A DNA stretch of 64,000 bases from Agrypnia vestita (taxonomy: Eukaryota > Arthropoda > Insecta > Trichoptera > Phryganeidae): positions 58,501 to 122,500 of the forward strand of contig JADDOH010002253.1 in assembly GCA_016648135.1 (NCBI GenBank). The letters are read 5' to 3'. Numbering within the stretch: the stretch's first letter is position 1; each line of letters begins with the position of its first letter. Positions 32,128 to 43,439 of this stretch are shown piece by piece. Position numbers and translations under genes: made by a program. The notes under the pieces were generated by a model, which was not told the origin of the DNA, ran no database searches, and worked only from the letters and a program-made list of their open reading frames with translations.

Positions 32128-32787
32128 ATTCTGAAAATAACAATGTCTAGATCTTTAAGATCTTTATCCCAACACTTAATAGACGATAATAATAATTAAA
32201 AATGTCCAGAGCGGATTTTGCGGATTCACGGCTCAAATACACTGTATTAAAATATGATATAAGAAAGATTGTTTCTTACAAACGTATTAATTTCTTCATC
32301 CATAGCGTCCAGATGAAATATCATGGCTAAACTTGTCATAACCGTGTTCGGCGTTACTGCGTATTCAAATCTTCCCATCCTGACATTTGACAGATATGTC
32401 TGGATCTTTAAGATCTTTATCCCAACACTTAATAGACGATAATAAACGAGACATAGCTTTACGTCGGTGTTTGTTTCTGTAAGTTTCTACATGAGATAGA
32501 TATAGAGGGAGGGAGAAAGATGTAAATTGTTATCTGTCAAATGTCAAGATGGGAAAGTTTGAATACGCGGTAACGCGGTCAAGTTTAGCCATGATATTTC
32601 ATCTGGACGCTGTAGATGAAGAAATTAATACGTTTGTAAGAAACAATCTTTCTTATATCATATATTAATACAGTGTATTTGAGCCGTAGAATAGCAAAAT
32701 CCGCTCTGGACATTTTTAATTATTATTATCGTCTATTAAGTGTTGGGATAAAGATCTTAAAGATCTAGACATTGTTATTTTCAGAAT
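32128..32787. mobile_element. 660-bp foldback element with arms of about 270 bp
   Basis: The ends are ATTCTGAAAATAACAATGTC and its reverse complement. The arms (about 32128-32398 and 32522-32787) match closely over their whole length, with a few substitutions and one deletion. In the centre (32401-32446) a third, direct copy of the subterminal segment GATCTTTAAGATCTTTATCC recurs, so the element was built by duplication of its end. No ORF or firm TSD was seen. Confidence 0.85.
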
Positions 32788-33704
32788 ACGGATGATAGTA
32801 TGAGTATATTAAACATGAATCCTTTCAAGCTTTCTTATATTGTCCTACAAGCTTTCTTATCTAGACCATAGTTTCTCAATGAAGTTTCGCCATAAACCTG
32901 TTAATCTAGTATTTATATTATACACAATACTGTTTAAAACTTATTTGTCTTTTTGACACCTTTTATTATTATTTTATTTATTTTTATCATTAATTGTGTA
33001 CTATGTAAAAACTTATTGATTTATTTATTTAAAAAAATTATTGATTTGCAATGTAGGTGTATTTATGTAAAACAATGGTATTTAAAAAAAATATTGAACT
33101 GCTTATTGATCTGCGATATTTTTATATTTATATATTTTATCATTTATTCTTTTTCGTTATTAATTATTAATTAACCGTAAAAAGTGTACTAAGTGTATTA
33201 TATATTATCATATTCAAATGTTCACAAAATACTGAAACTTGTACTCTCATGTCACTAAATGACCATCTATTAGGGTCATCAATGACCTGTTGACAGTCTG
33301 TATGTTAAAAAATAAAATAAAATAAAAATGTGTAACATAATGAAACTCCTTAAATATTTTAGCACGAAAAAAAGAAAATATGAGCGCGCAAAGATTTAGC
33401 GCAATAAAACGTTATCCACAATAATAAATGCGATTTTTTTCCTAGTCAAGATCTCATTAATATCATTTAATTGAAACTTAATATGGAGCGTAGCAAATTA
33501 GAGCGTATTTAGGTGGATAGTTGAAGTGGTATAAAACACACTAAAAACACCCTTGTGTATTAGTATGTGTTTTAACTTTAGAAAGGGAAACAAAAAAAAA
33601 TTCTGCTTCTCCCGGCGAAATTGCTTTCTTCCTGATGTGACGTAAATCTCACAAAACTGGTCTCGAAAAAAGTAAAACAAAAGGCATGATAACTTCCAAA
33701 ACGA
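32788..33704. other. Very AT-rich noncoding stretch
   Basis: Long T- and A-rich runs with only accidental frames (for example 32953-33174). No repeat structure was recognised. Confidence 0.5.
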
Positions 33705-33860
33705 CACATCTGATGAAGCAAAGTGGGGCTAAAAAGTAAGTATTTTCACATATCTGGGCTCAATTCTCACTGCCAATGACGACATAAAAATTACAAAAAG
33801 GACGCGGGCGACTACCAAAAGTTCCGAAAACGTTTGAAGGGATACTTACTGACTTACTAC
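33705..33860 (+). pseudogene. LINE RT thumb-region fragment
   Basis: The plus strand translates to KVSIFTYLGSILTANDDIKI, matching the "F.YLGS..T..gdI..EI" motif just after the palm in insect LINE RTs. Stops follow immediately, and a nearby piece (TEARKKYEYALRACKRKI, about 33873) may come from another LINE linker. Short and dead. Confidence 0.5.
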
Positions 33861-33968
33861 GATTTACTACTGAGGCTAGAAAGAAATATGAATATGCTCT
33901 ACGGGCCTGCAAACGTAAGATTAAGAAGATATATAAATTAAGAATAAGTATAAATTAAATAAGGATAA

Positions 33969-34302
33969 ATTAATGTATATTATAGATATCTCACAGAGAC
34001 GAAACTGTATTTCTTAAGGGAAAGTAGGTATAGAAGTCATTTGGGTGTACATAGGACTTATGACCTATCTTATGGTTGGCTTAAGTGATCACTTAACAAT
34101 GTAACATTCGCCATTTCCACCCATGATAGAATATACCATGCTTATTCATTTTTTGGAAGTTGTGTATATATTCAAATTGCCCAAATGACTTCTATACCTA
34201 CTTTCCCATAAGAAATACAGTTTCGTCTCTGTGAGATATCTATAATATACATTAATTGATTAATAATGTCTCTGTGACATAAATCCAGCACTGTTCTGAA
34301 AG
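33969..34302. mobile_element. Inverted-repeat MITE with 77-bp arms
   Basis: Arms 33969-34045 and 34180-34256 are reverse complements with one mismatch, and begin ATTAATGTATATTATAGATA. The centre contains GGCTTAAGTGATCACTTAAC, shared with the copies at 44694-45196 and 63474-63962. The tail 34257-34302 matches another part of that family (AAATCCAGCACTG). It appears to be an inverted derivative of a larger repeat. ATTAAT at both ends may hide the target duplication. Confidence 0.8.
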
Positions 34303-34782
34303 ATTTGAACAAACTCAAAATATTCTAAGGATAAATTCTTTAGTAAGTAATAATGATCCTTGCGTGTAATCTGAGCCTCATTAGCGGATAGTCATCATCA
34401 GTGTTGTTGTTGTAATTCCAGACAGACGGACACTCGAAATTAGGAATGTTGATGATATCGATTTGACGAGGCAATTGACACAAGCAATTCACATAACAAT
34501 TGCAACGAAACAAAAAAAACATATTGTATATAATGAGGAATATAAACATTCGATTGAAATGTTTATAAAATAGTACGCATTGTGAATATATTAATTAAAT
34601 TTTGTACAAAATATGTTGCGACAGGTTAGTTGTCCGTTTATATAGTTTATTATTCATTAGACTTTATGGGCTGAGTATTTTCTTTAGAACACTTTTTTAA
34701 CTAACGAATAATAATAATAATAATAATAATAATAACTGTCGAACAGGCGTCACGTAACGTTTTATTGCTAACAAATCAAAAG
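34303..34782. other. Noncoding stretch with (AAT)n microsatellite
   Basis: (AAT)n occupies about 34706-34735. The rest is unremarkable AT-rich DNA. Confidence 0.5.
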
Positions 34783-35345
34783 ATAGCGTTTTTACTTCCT
34801 TTCTTTTAACTCGTGGCGTCTGCTTGCTTGCCGGCTTGCCGTCGAAAATTTTTGGATCGATTTTTAACCCTTTTCCCGTGATCCAATCGAGCTGAAAATT
34901 GGCAAGTAGACTCGTCGCGACGATCAAGAAGATCTATCGAATTTTCGTTAAAAAAAATAATTATAGTATAATTTCGGATTTTTAGAAATTTTATTGGTTT
35001 TTTCAAATTGGAATCATTAGAAAAGTTTGATTAGCAACGGCGGCCCGATAACGTCGCGGAATATTTTCTAAATTTGAATTACTCCGTCGGTATACATAAT
35101 AGGTACTTCACTACGAATGTCGAAAATCTAAATTGACTGACAAATGTTTTTAGAATTTAATCTTCAAAGCATGAAGTACCTTATCAAGGCTCAAAACATC
35201 TGACATTTTAGAAATAATATTAAATTACTGTAAGTTTATTGTTATGTTATATGTTTTAATTCGTCTTTAATTGTTGTTATATTTTACAAAAAAATGGAAT
35301 ATAATAAAAACTTGGTTTTTATGGGTTACTTTTTTATAAATATTT
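34783..35345 (-). repeat. Diverged copy of the 352-bp repeat family, split
   Basis: 34783-35010 is the reverse complement of the units at 59850-61060 (ACTCGTGGCGTCTGC, TTTGGATCGATTTTTA, GATCAAGAAGATCTATC). A second piece with AAAACTTGGTTTTTATGGGT lies at 35309. About 290 bp of other DNA separates them, so the copy is interrupted. Small frames here are shadows. Confidence 0.7.
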
Positions 35346-35530
35346 TTTATTTAGAAAAGTGTTACTTTCAAATGTTGGGCACTCTCGTAATTTCTTGGAA
35401 GAATCATAATTAAAGTTTATTTTTGTTTGAGAAACGAGTGCCGTGATTTTAATATAGTAAATTATATGGATTTGTATTAAATTTCAGGTTCATGGTTCAG
35501 TGAAATATATGACTGCATTTCTGTTCTTGT

Positions 35531-35924
35531 GAAAATGGTTTACTCGTATAAGTGTGGTAATAATTTATTTATTGCATACTGAATACTTCGAACGTACCAT
35601 AAAAGATGGACGCAACGGAGAGACTAGTGGTATAAGACAGAGCGGAAGGATCTCGCTTCCGGGTAGATCGCTGACTAAATGGGTAAATCAACACAGATAT
35701 TTCTAGTGAGACAGGCACAGTCCACAGAGAAAATGGTTTACTCGTATAAGTGTGGTAATAATTTATTTATTGCATACTGAATACTTCGGACTACCATAAA
35801 AGATGGACGCAACGGAGAGACTAGTGGTATAAGACAGAGCGGAAGGATCTCGCTTCCGGGTAGATCGCTGACTAAATGGGTAAATCAACACAGATATTTC
35901 TAGTGAGACAGGCACAGTCCAAAC
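35531..35924 (+). repeat. 198-bp tandem duplication
   Basis: GAAAATGGTTTACTCGTATA starts at 35531 and again at 35729, and the two units are almost identical to their ends (GACAGGCACAGTCC). Differences are confined to a 3-4-base change near 35590/35790. The internal AAAAGATGGACGCAACGGAG and CCGGGTAGATCGCTGACTAA words resemble a LINE RT tail (WADDI-like), unproven. High identity indicates a recent event or an assembly artefact. Confidence 0.9.
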
Positions 35925-36237
35925 AAAATTTTATACTTAAAATTAAATAGAAATAAATAAATAAAGATCTGGTGAACCTTTAGGATTGCTGCAAATCGGA
36001 GCAGATGGTACAGTTTGTATATACTCTAAGGTCCAATAGTTTTGGCTGTGGTATCGTCATAGTCGTAGCAACCGCGACTTCTTGTCTAAGAGGACAACTA
36101 AGAAGAGGAATCTATTTACTAAATATTATTAATTATACCGTGGCTTGTTCCTCATCAATTCCTCATTGAGGATTTTCTGCTTATCTGGAATTCTTCTCCT
36201 ACAAATAGGCACTCCCCGTACACATATCTTTATAAAT
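35925..36237. other. Noncoding spacer
   Basis: Mixed composition, no repeat recognised; leads into the minus-strand LTR. Confidence 0.45.
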
Positions 36238-36877
36238 AATATCGGGACGTGGCTTTGGGAGGCAAATGAAAACACTGGAAGTTAATTTAGTTTAATTTAT
36301 TATCAAAGAAAGTCACTGAACACGAATTAAATTGTATTACCGGTCGTAATTATCGTATCGTAACGAAATCGTAAAGTGGTTAAATGTCTTCCGAATGTCC
36401 CACACACTAATTGTTGAACTATTCCTTAATTCGCACTAATTAACGCTGTCTCTATTGCTTAGATCACTTCTGGTAAACTTCGTTCAATATTCGCACGTAT
36501 AAACTTCTCGCCCCGTCTTATTCTTTATTCACTTGTGCTGGTTTCCCTGGTAGTCACACTGTGTTTGCTAGCTTACAAATACCGCATGCACAAATACACA
36601 CTATTTTACGCCACGCATATCGCACTGTTGTCGTGACAAACTGAATTCCTTTGAAAGGTTTATTCTAGAGGTAACGAGAAGCCCATAGAAAATTCCAGAT
36701 TCTTCTGACGCGTATTCTACTATGAGATGGAACGTCGTAGAATTCTCTAGAGAGATAACGCGGTCACGGATGAGTGACCCTGAATTGCGTGCATAACAGT
36801 CTTCGGTCACGGTTGACTGACTGCCGTTGCGTGACATAGTTTTTATCATTGTTTAGTAGGTACACAGTCTCGCTACA
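36238..36877 (-). mobile_element. Solo LTR, relative of the one at 4996-5603
   Basis: On the minus strand it starts TGTAGCGAGACTGTGTACC (from 36877) and near its end has TTCCAGTGTTTTCATTTGCC then CCACGTCCCGA, as in the LTR at 4996-5603. The two also share GAATTAA/GTGTTCAGTGAC-type words. The overall length (640 bp) is similar. An 82-codon frame inside it is accidental. The 3' TG/CA boundary is eroded, so that edge is approximate. No internal region is nearby. Confidence 0.55.
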
Positions 36878-37157
36878 ATATAATTTCCTTTACACTTCTC
36901 ATCACACAAGTTCAATTACTTTATCTCGGGAATTTCTTCACATAGAGATGTCCCCGCAAGAATATCAACCGATTCACCAAATTAATTTTGACGTTACACT
37001 ATAAAAGGTTCACCGTCATTTGGTCATACGACAAAAGATCCACGCGACCTTAGATTCTTCCACGTGGATGTTCAAAATGTTTTTTATGAAAGAGCTAAAA
37101 ATAATTTAATGATGGTTATGGTGACGAAATCATTGGTTATCATCATCATCATTGGCG

Positions 37158-37390
37158 CTACGGTCCACTGTGAGCCATGGCCTCCTCCGGAATATTTCGC
37201 CATTCCACTCGGTCCATCGCCCACCTCTTCCCCCATCCCCGATCCCCATCTACGCCATCCATCTTAGCTTCGGCCTTCCCACACTTCTTTTCCGCTGTGG
37301 TTGTGTTGAGAATCTTTTTCTGGATTCGATTTTCTTCCATTCGCTGTACGTGTCCCAACCATCTGAGACGATATCTTTATGTATTTAACA
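37158..37390 (-). pseudogene. LINE RT C-terminal remnant (LGHVQRM type)
   Basis: The minus strand gives LRRWLGHVQRMEENRIQKKI (about 37370-37315), then a basic KKCGKAEAKMDGVDGDRGWG stretch where GRP..RW..D is expected, and VEWRNIPEEAMAHSGP at the end. This corresponds to the "GHV.RM...R / DR.EWR.I..EA..H.GP" tail of RTE/Jockey-like LINEs. Only about 75 codons survive. Confidence 0.65.
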
Positions 37391-38699
37391 ATGGTGGGCT
37401 CATTGTAAAGACTTTCCAGCTAATGGTTATACCTTATCCTCCATTTTCCCCTTTCACAGAAGAGTCCTAGTCATGTATCATAATCATTGATTATACTCTT
37501 ACACAAATCCTGTCAAGATATTTCTTTACAATGCATTGAATTTTCTAAATAAAATGCAAGAGAAAATACGAAAGGAACACAAAATGTCTAAATTTTAAAT
37601 ATGGATTAAAAAGTTTTCGTGTGTGTTCTTTTTAAATTACATTTAAAAGAAAAAATGGTTAATGTTGTTTGATTATATTAAAAAAGGTACCTATATGCGT
37701 ACATATTTTTTAAAGAATAATAATAATTATAATCTTTTGTTTTCTTAATAGTCTCGATCATTGTAAGTAGGTATGTAATATATTATGTTTTGAGACGGAT
37801 TTTAAAACAACAGTATAAATTGTAAAGATCTCGAATACTTGAACTACCTATTTGATTGATTTGTTGTTGAATATCTCGAAATAAACATCTGGATTTACAA
37901 TAGTACTTGAATTTATCATAATATTCAGCAAAAAACGAATGGGCGAGTTTTCAATTTTAACAACCGGTCCGCACTAACCGGTGCGAACCCATTGGGGGAC
38001 ATCGCTATCTTTATCCTCTTTTTATCACGCCTAACCAATCACAACACATCAATCTCGTACACAAAGTAATTTCCGAACACATTTTTAATTTAACCCATGT
38101 TTAATTAACTTTATTAATAATCAAACCGCCCATACAATCCAAAATAGTAATACAACTTATTTAAAATTCCAGAATATAAAAAGTAAAATGATGATTTATC
38201 ATCGTCATGGAATTCATTTTTTGTCACGAAAATAGAAATGATTTGATTCAACTTGGATTGTGACCTCTGGATTTCTTAAAGGGCACTCGGACGAAGGTAA
38301 TTGTATACATTGGTCATCTCATCCCTGTAATTTGAGGAAATAATTATCAAGAACCCAAAATCAAATGGCCCGAATTCCTCCGACCGCATTCCAGTCGGTT
38401 GTTACATATTCTGGATTGAAATGACGACCTAACAATCGAGCTGTTAAGCTTTCGTACGATTTATTTTCTCTTCAATTACAATTTGGGTTGTTGACTTAAG
38501 GTCAAAAGTTTCTGAAAAGATAAACAATGGGTCATCTCTGGTAATATCCAACGTATCTATGCACGACTACAAAGATATTCGTAAATAATGTAGTTTAATA
38601 CAGCTTCTCGTTCGATTATTTTTTATATTTTTCTAGAGACGCTTTCAATTTTAGGTGTCAAAAAGTATTTTAAAGTAATTTTAAGAGAAAGACTGACTG
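37391..38699. other. Noncoding region; 38180-38560 is repeat-poor
   Basis: 37500-37950 is AT-rich. 38180-38560 has mixed composition with ATTA/TAAT, GATAA and CpG words (CGACCGCATTCCAGTCGG) and no repeat similarity in the window. This is the look of a conserved host regulatory element, but conservation cannot be judged here. Confidence 0.35.
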
Positions 38700-38935
38700 A
38701 GCGTCGTGCTACTTTCTGTTGCTTATACCTATAGCGTGAAATGCTTTCTTCCACTCGAGATCTTGGGGCACGGTTGAAGTGATGAGTGGCGAGGTTCCGG
38801 TCATCTGCCGGACTTGGTGTGTCTATCCTATTATTGATTGACCTCTCACTAATTTCTTCGGGTTATCTCCATCTCTTCTAGCAACATGTCCAACGTATTG
38901 TCACGACATGTTAGAACTAAAAGGAACTGCACGTA
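38700..38935 (-). pseudogene. LINE RT C-terminal remnant (YVGHVARRD type)
   Basis: The minus strand reads QYVGHVARRDGDNPKKLVRG (about 38920-38860), followed by a degraded G.R.RGRS..RW region and WKKAFHAIGI near 38745, where LINEs have DR..W.. motifs. Stops interrupt it. Confidence 0.6.
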
Positions 38936-39138
38936 ATAGAGGATTTACGAATGTTTTGAATTACTGTGGGAGATTTTGTGAACCCCTAGAATTCTATCGA
39001 ATGCAGGTGAATTTACGGGAACGTTTCAGAAATTGAACAAAAATTTTTTTTTCATTTATTTATCATTTTTTTAAATTTTTTTTTTACATCTCAGACCCAC
39101 AAAACATCACATTGATATTTGTCTGTAGGTGCATCAAT

Positions 39139-39167
39139 ATATATATATATTAATATATATTCTATAT

Positions 39168-39208
<41 letters not shown>
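39139..39208. repeat. (TA)n microsatellite
   Basis: Nearly pure TA dinucleotides with one interruption around 39162-39170. It lies at the 3' end of the minus-strand LINE and may be its tail. Confidence 0.9.
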
Positions 39209-39211
<3 letters not shown>

Positions 39212-39975
39212 TGTAGTTACCAGAAATACATTCATATTAATTAATTACATAGATCTTATAAACTCAAATACAAATCAACAATACAAAAATTACCAAAATC
39301 AAAATAAGTCTCTTTTATTTAGTAACATATTCATTAATTCTGTATTTTGCCCTTTTTTATTAAAATCCATTTTGACACGACATGGGATTTTATTTAAAAT
39401 TTTTGGTATGACATATTTTAATGTTCTTTGTCCATATTTATTTATGACCTTTGGTATTCGTAGTCCTTCTTTAACCGTAAATCTGGTAATATGTTTATGA
39501 ATCAATCTATGCTTATATGTCCCATCTTCATATATCGTGTAATTAGTTTGTACCACAAGATAGCATTAATTGGCATAGAGCCTTGTTTCTTGAAGAGTTC
39601 CTGTATATCTTTAGTAGCACTTTCTTTATTTATTAATTTTATTTCCGAATTTTGAATATTTTGGATTTTTCTAATAGTTTTGCAAGTTAGACCCCAGCTA
39701 TTTATTCCTACCTTATTACCGATTCCGCTAAAGATTGATATATAGTTTTCATAGTCTGTATCGGTACATAGTATTTAATCTTGTGCATACATCCCAATAC
39801 AGTTCTCAACCTCTTACATAAATTATTTACCTGAATATCCCATTTGAAAAATGTATCTATGGTAATACCAAGATATACGTATTCATTAACTAATTCAATT
39901 TTTTCACAATTACACGATGAAAAAACAAGCGTCGCCATTGGCATTGCTATGACAAAAGAGTAATAAAATACTGGA
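39209..39975 (-). pseudogene. LINE RT C-terminal third
   Basis: On the minus strand, VNEYVYLGITIDTFFKWDIQ (about 39888) is the RT thumb motif. It is followed by KRLRTVLGCMHKIKYYVPIQ and, past a shift at about 39720, by GINSWGLTCKTIRKIQNIQN, then IHKHITRFTVKEGLRIPKV and RTLKYVIPKILNKIP. These match the post-RT domain of LINEs such as CR1/Jockey relatives. The copy is 5'-truncated and frameshifted. A 3'UTR leads into the TA tract. Confidence 0.75.
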
Positions 39976-40014
39976 GTACCTACTCACATGCGGAATATTC
40001 TCAATAACGAGTAA

Positions 40015-40347
40015 TCAATATATGTGATCCATAGAAGATTGTTGAGACTCAATTACTACGGCACAAACTTCTATTTCATTATTTTGGATTTCGATGCAAA
40101 TTACAAAAATATAATGAAGTTTGTGTCCAGTAACGCTGTAATCAATAGAATTCATTTCAATTTCAATTAATTTCAAGCATTTTATTTCGTATCCCACCGC
40201 CGCGAATCCATCATAGTATGAACGAATTTTTCCTACGTGTTGTGGACACACTTTCAGTAGTGTGGACTTTTTGAAGCATAGAGATTCGTTTGTCTCGCAG
40301 TCCACGGTATCCGCAGAACAAGACGCTAAAACCAGATATCTAAAACG
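40015..40347 (-). CDS. Candidate terminal exon of a secreted or membrane protein
   Basis: The minus strand carries a frame of about 110 codons ending in TGA at 40015. Its start in the window is open: just upstream lies TTTTAG, usable as a splice acceptor, and there is no ATG. The first readable residues YLVLASCSADT look like the end of a signal peptide, followed by VDCETNESLCFKKS, LLKVCPQHVGKIRSYYDG and YEIKCLKL. The spaced Cys residues suggest disulphides. A hydrophobic strand (KLHYIFVICIEIQ) and VCAVVIE follow. Composition and codon use are protein-like, unlike the AT-rich pseudo-ORFs. I do not recognise the family; a receptor ectodomain of the Methuselah type is a guess only. It may be a pseudogene. 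Confidence 0.45.
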   Translation of the reverse strand, partial: RFRYLVLASCSADTVDCETNESLCFKKSTLLKVCPQHVGKIRSYYDGFAAVGYEIKCLKLIEIEMNSIDYSVTGHKLHYIFVICIEIQNNEIEVCAVVIESQQSSMDHIY

Positions 40348-40721
40348 TCAGGCATGTAATTCTATATCCAATACCTACCACCTAATAAACTGTTCAAGTC
40401 GTTTCCGTAAAGAAAAATAAAACCGTCTTCGAACAATCATTTTTGTGTTAAAACAAATTATACAATCGAATCGAATTCCGAATCGAAAAAGTATAGTCAG
40501 CACTGGGATTATCAATTAGGCAGTACCCCTTTAGATTGTCGTCACATTTCAACTGCATACATTTTTTCTTGCGAGACATCTACATTGTGTTCTACAGAGG
40601 TTGACAATTTTTTTTCTCTGGATACCTACATAAATGTATATTGTAATACTGTATTTCTTAAATCTACCTACAGGCTAATAATTATCACATATTACAAACG
40701 CACGTTTTTAATTATCAAACA
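40348..40721. other. Noncoding stretch
   Basis: Mixed AT-rich DNA upstream (on minus) of the candidate exon; could be its intron. No repeats were recognised. Confidence 0.4.
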
Positions 40722-41167
40722 TAATAATTTCGTGGTCAATCCGTCCGCCTGTCTGTCTGTCCCCGTAACTTCGTGTAACGTCCGTACTTTCGTTAGAATT
40801 CATGGCTATATCACGAAATGAAACTATATCGCTGAATACTGCCTGATTTATTATGAAAATAACGGATTATAATATGACCGAATGACAGATGTCAAAATAT
40901 GCACAAGAAGGAAATGTATAAAGCATCACACGTTGACAGTGGATGGAAGCTTTGTTATTCTTCTTAATTATGGCTGACTACTTTATTTCAACAGAAAACG
41001 GCCGGAGATGGGACTTGAACCCCGGCCCACCGAACCCGAACCGGCCGATTAACGCATGTGGCTACGGCCGCCTCTCCGCAGACCGCCAAATTGAGGCTAT
41101 AAATATATACTAGTGTTTAGCAAAGATGCGAACCAATGTTCCGTCATTTTTGACGGGTTACAGCTAG
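40722..41167 (+). mobile_element. Helitron-like element carrying a SINE piece
   Basis: The start resembles other copies (AATAATTTCGTGGTCAA, then (CTGT)n and CGTAACTTCGTGTAACG), and it ends TTGACGGGTTACAGCTAG|T. A tRNA-like block sits inside at 40995-41095. No coding capacity. Confidence 0.55.
40995..41095 (-). mobile_element. tRNA-derived fragment, second SINE type
   Basis: The minus strand shows an A-box-like TAGCCACATGCGTTA and a B-box-like GGGTTCAAGTCCC about 40 bp apart in GC-rich context. This differs from the main SINE. Arms do not fold into a full cloverleaf by eye, so it is not called a tRNA gene. Confidence 0.5.
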
Positions 41168-42219
41168 TAATAATAATAAATGTGTACCGTTTCAAACGAT
41201 TTATCTAATCTGTTTTAACTGTCAAGGAACTAACTAAGCTCAGCTAAATCTTTGCACATAAAATGAATTATTTTGAAGTCGTCTTTACATAAATTATATT
41301 ATTATATCTATACTAAATAATAGTAATAATTAGAGTACCTACGTTGTACATTTCAGTTTGTGTGGTAATTTATTTGTGGTAATTTATTTCATTTAGGAGC
41401 CTAAATGTAGATTAAAAAACTTTTTATTATTAGTAATTTTACTCGTATCGATCGATATACCGATACAATACGTATTCACATAATTCCGAACGCGGAACAG
41501 CCCTCGGCCCGTGGAATGTAAAAAATAATTCATGGCAGAAATAATGTATTAGCGCTGAGGTATCTAAAAAATGCTGAAAAAAATCGTTGCTTTTATTCAC
41601 AATGTACCCCGATTGTTTACAGCGGACATTCCATCTCGCTTCTTCTCAAGGAGAACCGGCGCCGCGCAGAGGATAGAGGCAGAATGGTCGGGATCGAGAA
41701 AGATGGTAGAAGCAAAGGGCAGGTGAAGAGACTGAGAAGACGAAAGGTATTCCAGAGGTTGCCAACACAAAATATGAGGATGCATTTAATTCCTTTTTTT
41801 GTTTAATATAGGTACACATTACGTGTGATTTTAGGAATATTGTACGCCAAACTTTTAAAACAAAGAGTCCAGTCACTAAACAACAATACATTTTAGATAC
41901 TATAGTTGTTAATAAAGGCTTTGTACTTGTGACGAACAATTTGTGTGGAATTTATATACGATGTAGTTTTCTTTAAAAATAAAATATCAGATTAATTTAA
42001 AAATAGTCAATTAAGGTATAGCCAAATGAATCAAATTGATGAAAAATAAAATAAAATAAATAAAAAATGCAAAAGTTTTTTTTTCCATAAAAATTGGAAG
42101 GCAGCTGTCTACACTTATATTTATGCACATTCCAAAGCGAAGTCATTAAAATCATGTTATATATACCTATGTTGTTATAGCTCTTGTTTTATTACATTAT
42201 ATCAACGCTTAGGAAATAT
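41168..42219. other. Noncoding stretch
   Basis: AT-rich, with a GC-richer part at 41620-41740. Short minus frames (41597-41939) contain no domain. Confidence 0.45.
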
Positions 42220-42372
42220 CAGGAACGCGCAGTGAGAACAAGCATGACTTATATCTAAACATTTTATGATACATTTGATTGTTATTTCATTAGATGAATC
42301 TCTTTTTTCGGTTTCTTTTCGAAATATATGCTTAGAAAAAGTCATGCTTCTAGTTCTCACTGCACGCCCCTG
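42220..42372. mobile_element. 153-bp hAT-like MITE
   Basis: The ends CAGGAACGCGCAGTGAGAAC and (reverse complement of the right end) CAGGGGCGTGCAGTGAGAAC match except for three bases, and AAGCATGACTT follows on both arms. CAGGGGCG is a usual hAT-type terminus. The flanking 8-mers do not match. The right half recurs at 45638-45709. Confidence 0.65.
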
Positions 42373-42544
42373 GATAGATCATTTAAGTGTAAATACACCT
42401 TTCTGAAAGAAAACGCAGGTAAATTGTGAAGTATGTCTAAGAGAGCCACCCGTGCGCCCGAGTGACACGTCAATCAGCGCGGGGCTCAAGTTACACGCAA
42501 GGGTCGTTATTTATTATTACCTTCACTGTGATTTCTCACGGCTA

Positions 42545-42800
42545 GTGCATATTATTATAGTTGGCGCTAAGGACCTTTTGGATTTATGGCCAGTCGCACA
42601 ACCGTTCTCCAGGTCTCTTTGTCTTGATCTGTGGCCACCAAATAGGACATCTGTAGCCTGCTGCATCTTTTCCAACACTGCCCTTTCATTTTCTCCTTCA
42701 ACGTCCCAATCTTCGAGTTTCCGCTGCCATTTCCTTCAAAACCTTTCAAAGTGACATAGAATCGTCACACCTGATGACATGTCCTGCCTGTCTTCGTCAA
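42545..42800 (-). pseudogene. Possible LINE 3' coding remnant
   Basis: Minus-strand frames include EGNGSGNSKIG and LVATDQDKETWRTVVRLAIN, which recalls the "A.DR..WR..V" ending of LINE ORF2. Frames shift and no upstream RT motif is found, so the call is tentative. Confidence 0.35.
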
Positions 42801-43439
42801 TATTGTGAGATAATGGTTATTGTACGGTTTCGACAAGCTCAAAAATAAATGAAAATTAATTTTAGCAGCAAAAACGTTGTAAAACTGATAAAATCTTGTG
42901 ATAAATGCATATAATACATGAAAGTAAATCATAAAATATATAATTATCCTTTAATATGTTTCTTCAGTTGTGAAAATGGTACATTAAATTTTCTGCCGTC
43001 TTTCCTTCTCTGCTACTAATATAAAATAAATATTTTGCCAATATAAAGTTATAAGAATTTCGAAATCATTGGAATTTAATATTCTCACATGTTGTAAAAA
43101 ATACAGGTGCAATCAGAAAATGTGTAAGTCTTATCAGTGATTCTCAACATTGGTAAGATAAAACTGTTTTTTTTTAGTTTTATTACAGAATACCTACAGA
43201 TATAATTATTTGGAATTTTTTTATTTCTATAAGCCTACACATGGTTTATAAACAAAAATGATTTCCTCTAAACATATCTATTAACACATATGGAAGCAGG
43301 ATAGGACAGGGTTATTACTTATATTCCTTATTAGGAAGCATTTTGCCGAGTTTTTGGGCCCCCGACCCTACAAGGACAAGGGGATGAAGATGATGATGGT
43401 AACCTCCCTTTTGAATTAGTTTTGAAACGAAGTTTTCAA
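42801..43439. other. AT-rich noncoding stretch
   Basis: No gene. The segment 43355-43440 with GATGAAGATGATGATGG probably belongs to the LINE fragment that follows. Confidence 0.45.

Noticed and set aside
33705..33740. Hammerhead motif at CTGATGAAGC near 33710
   Set aside because: No GAAA follows a stem; the sequence lies in a LINE coding remnant.
40995..41095. Functional tRNA gene on the minus strand
   Set aside because: Box-like words only; no full cloverleaf by eye.
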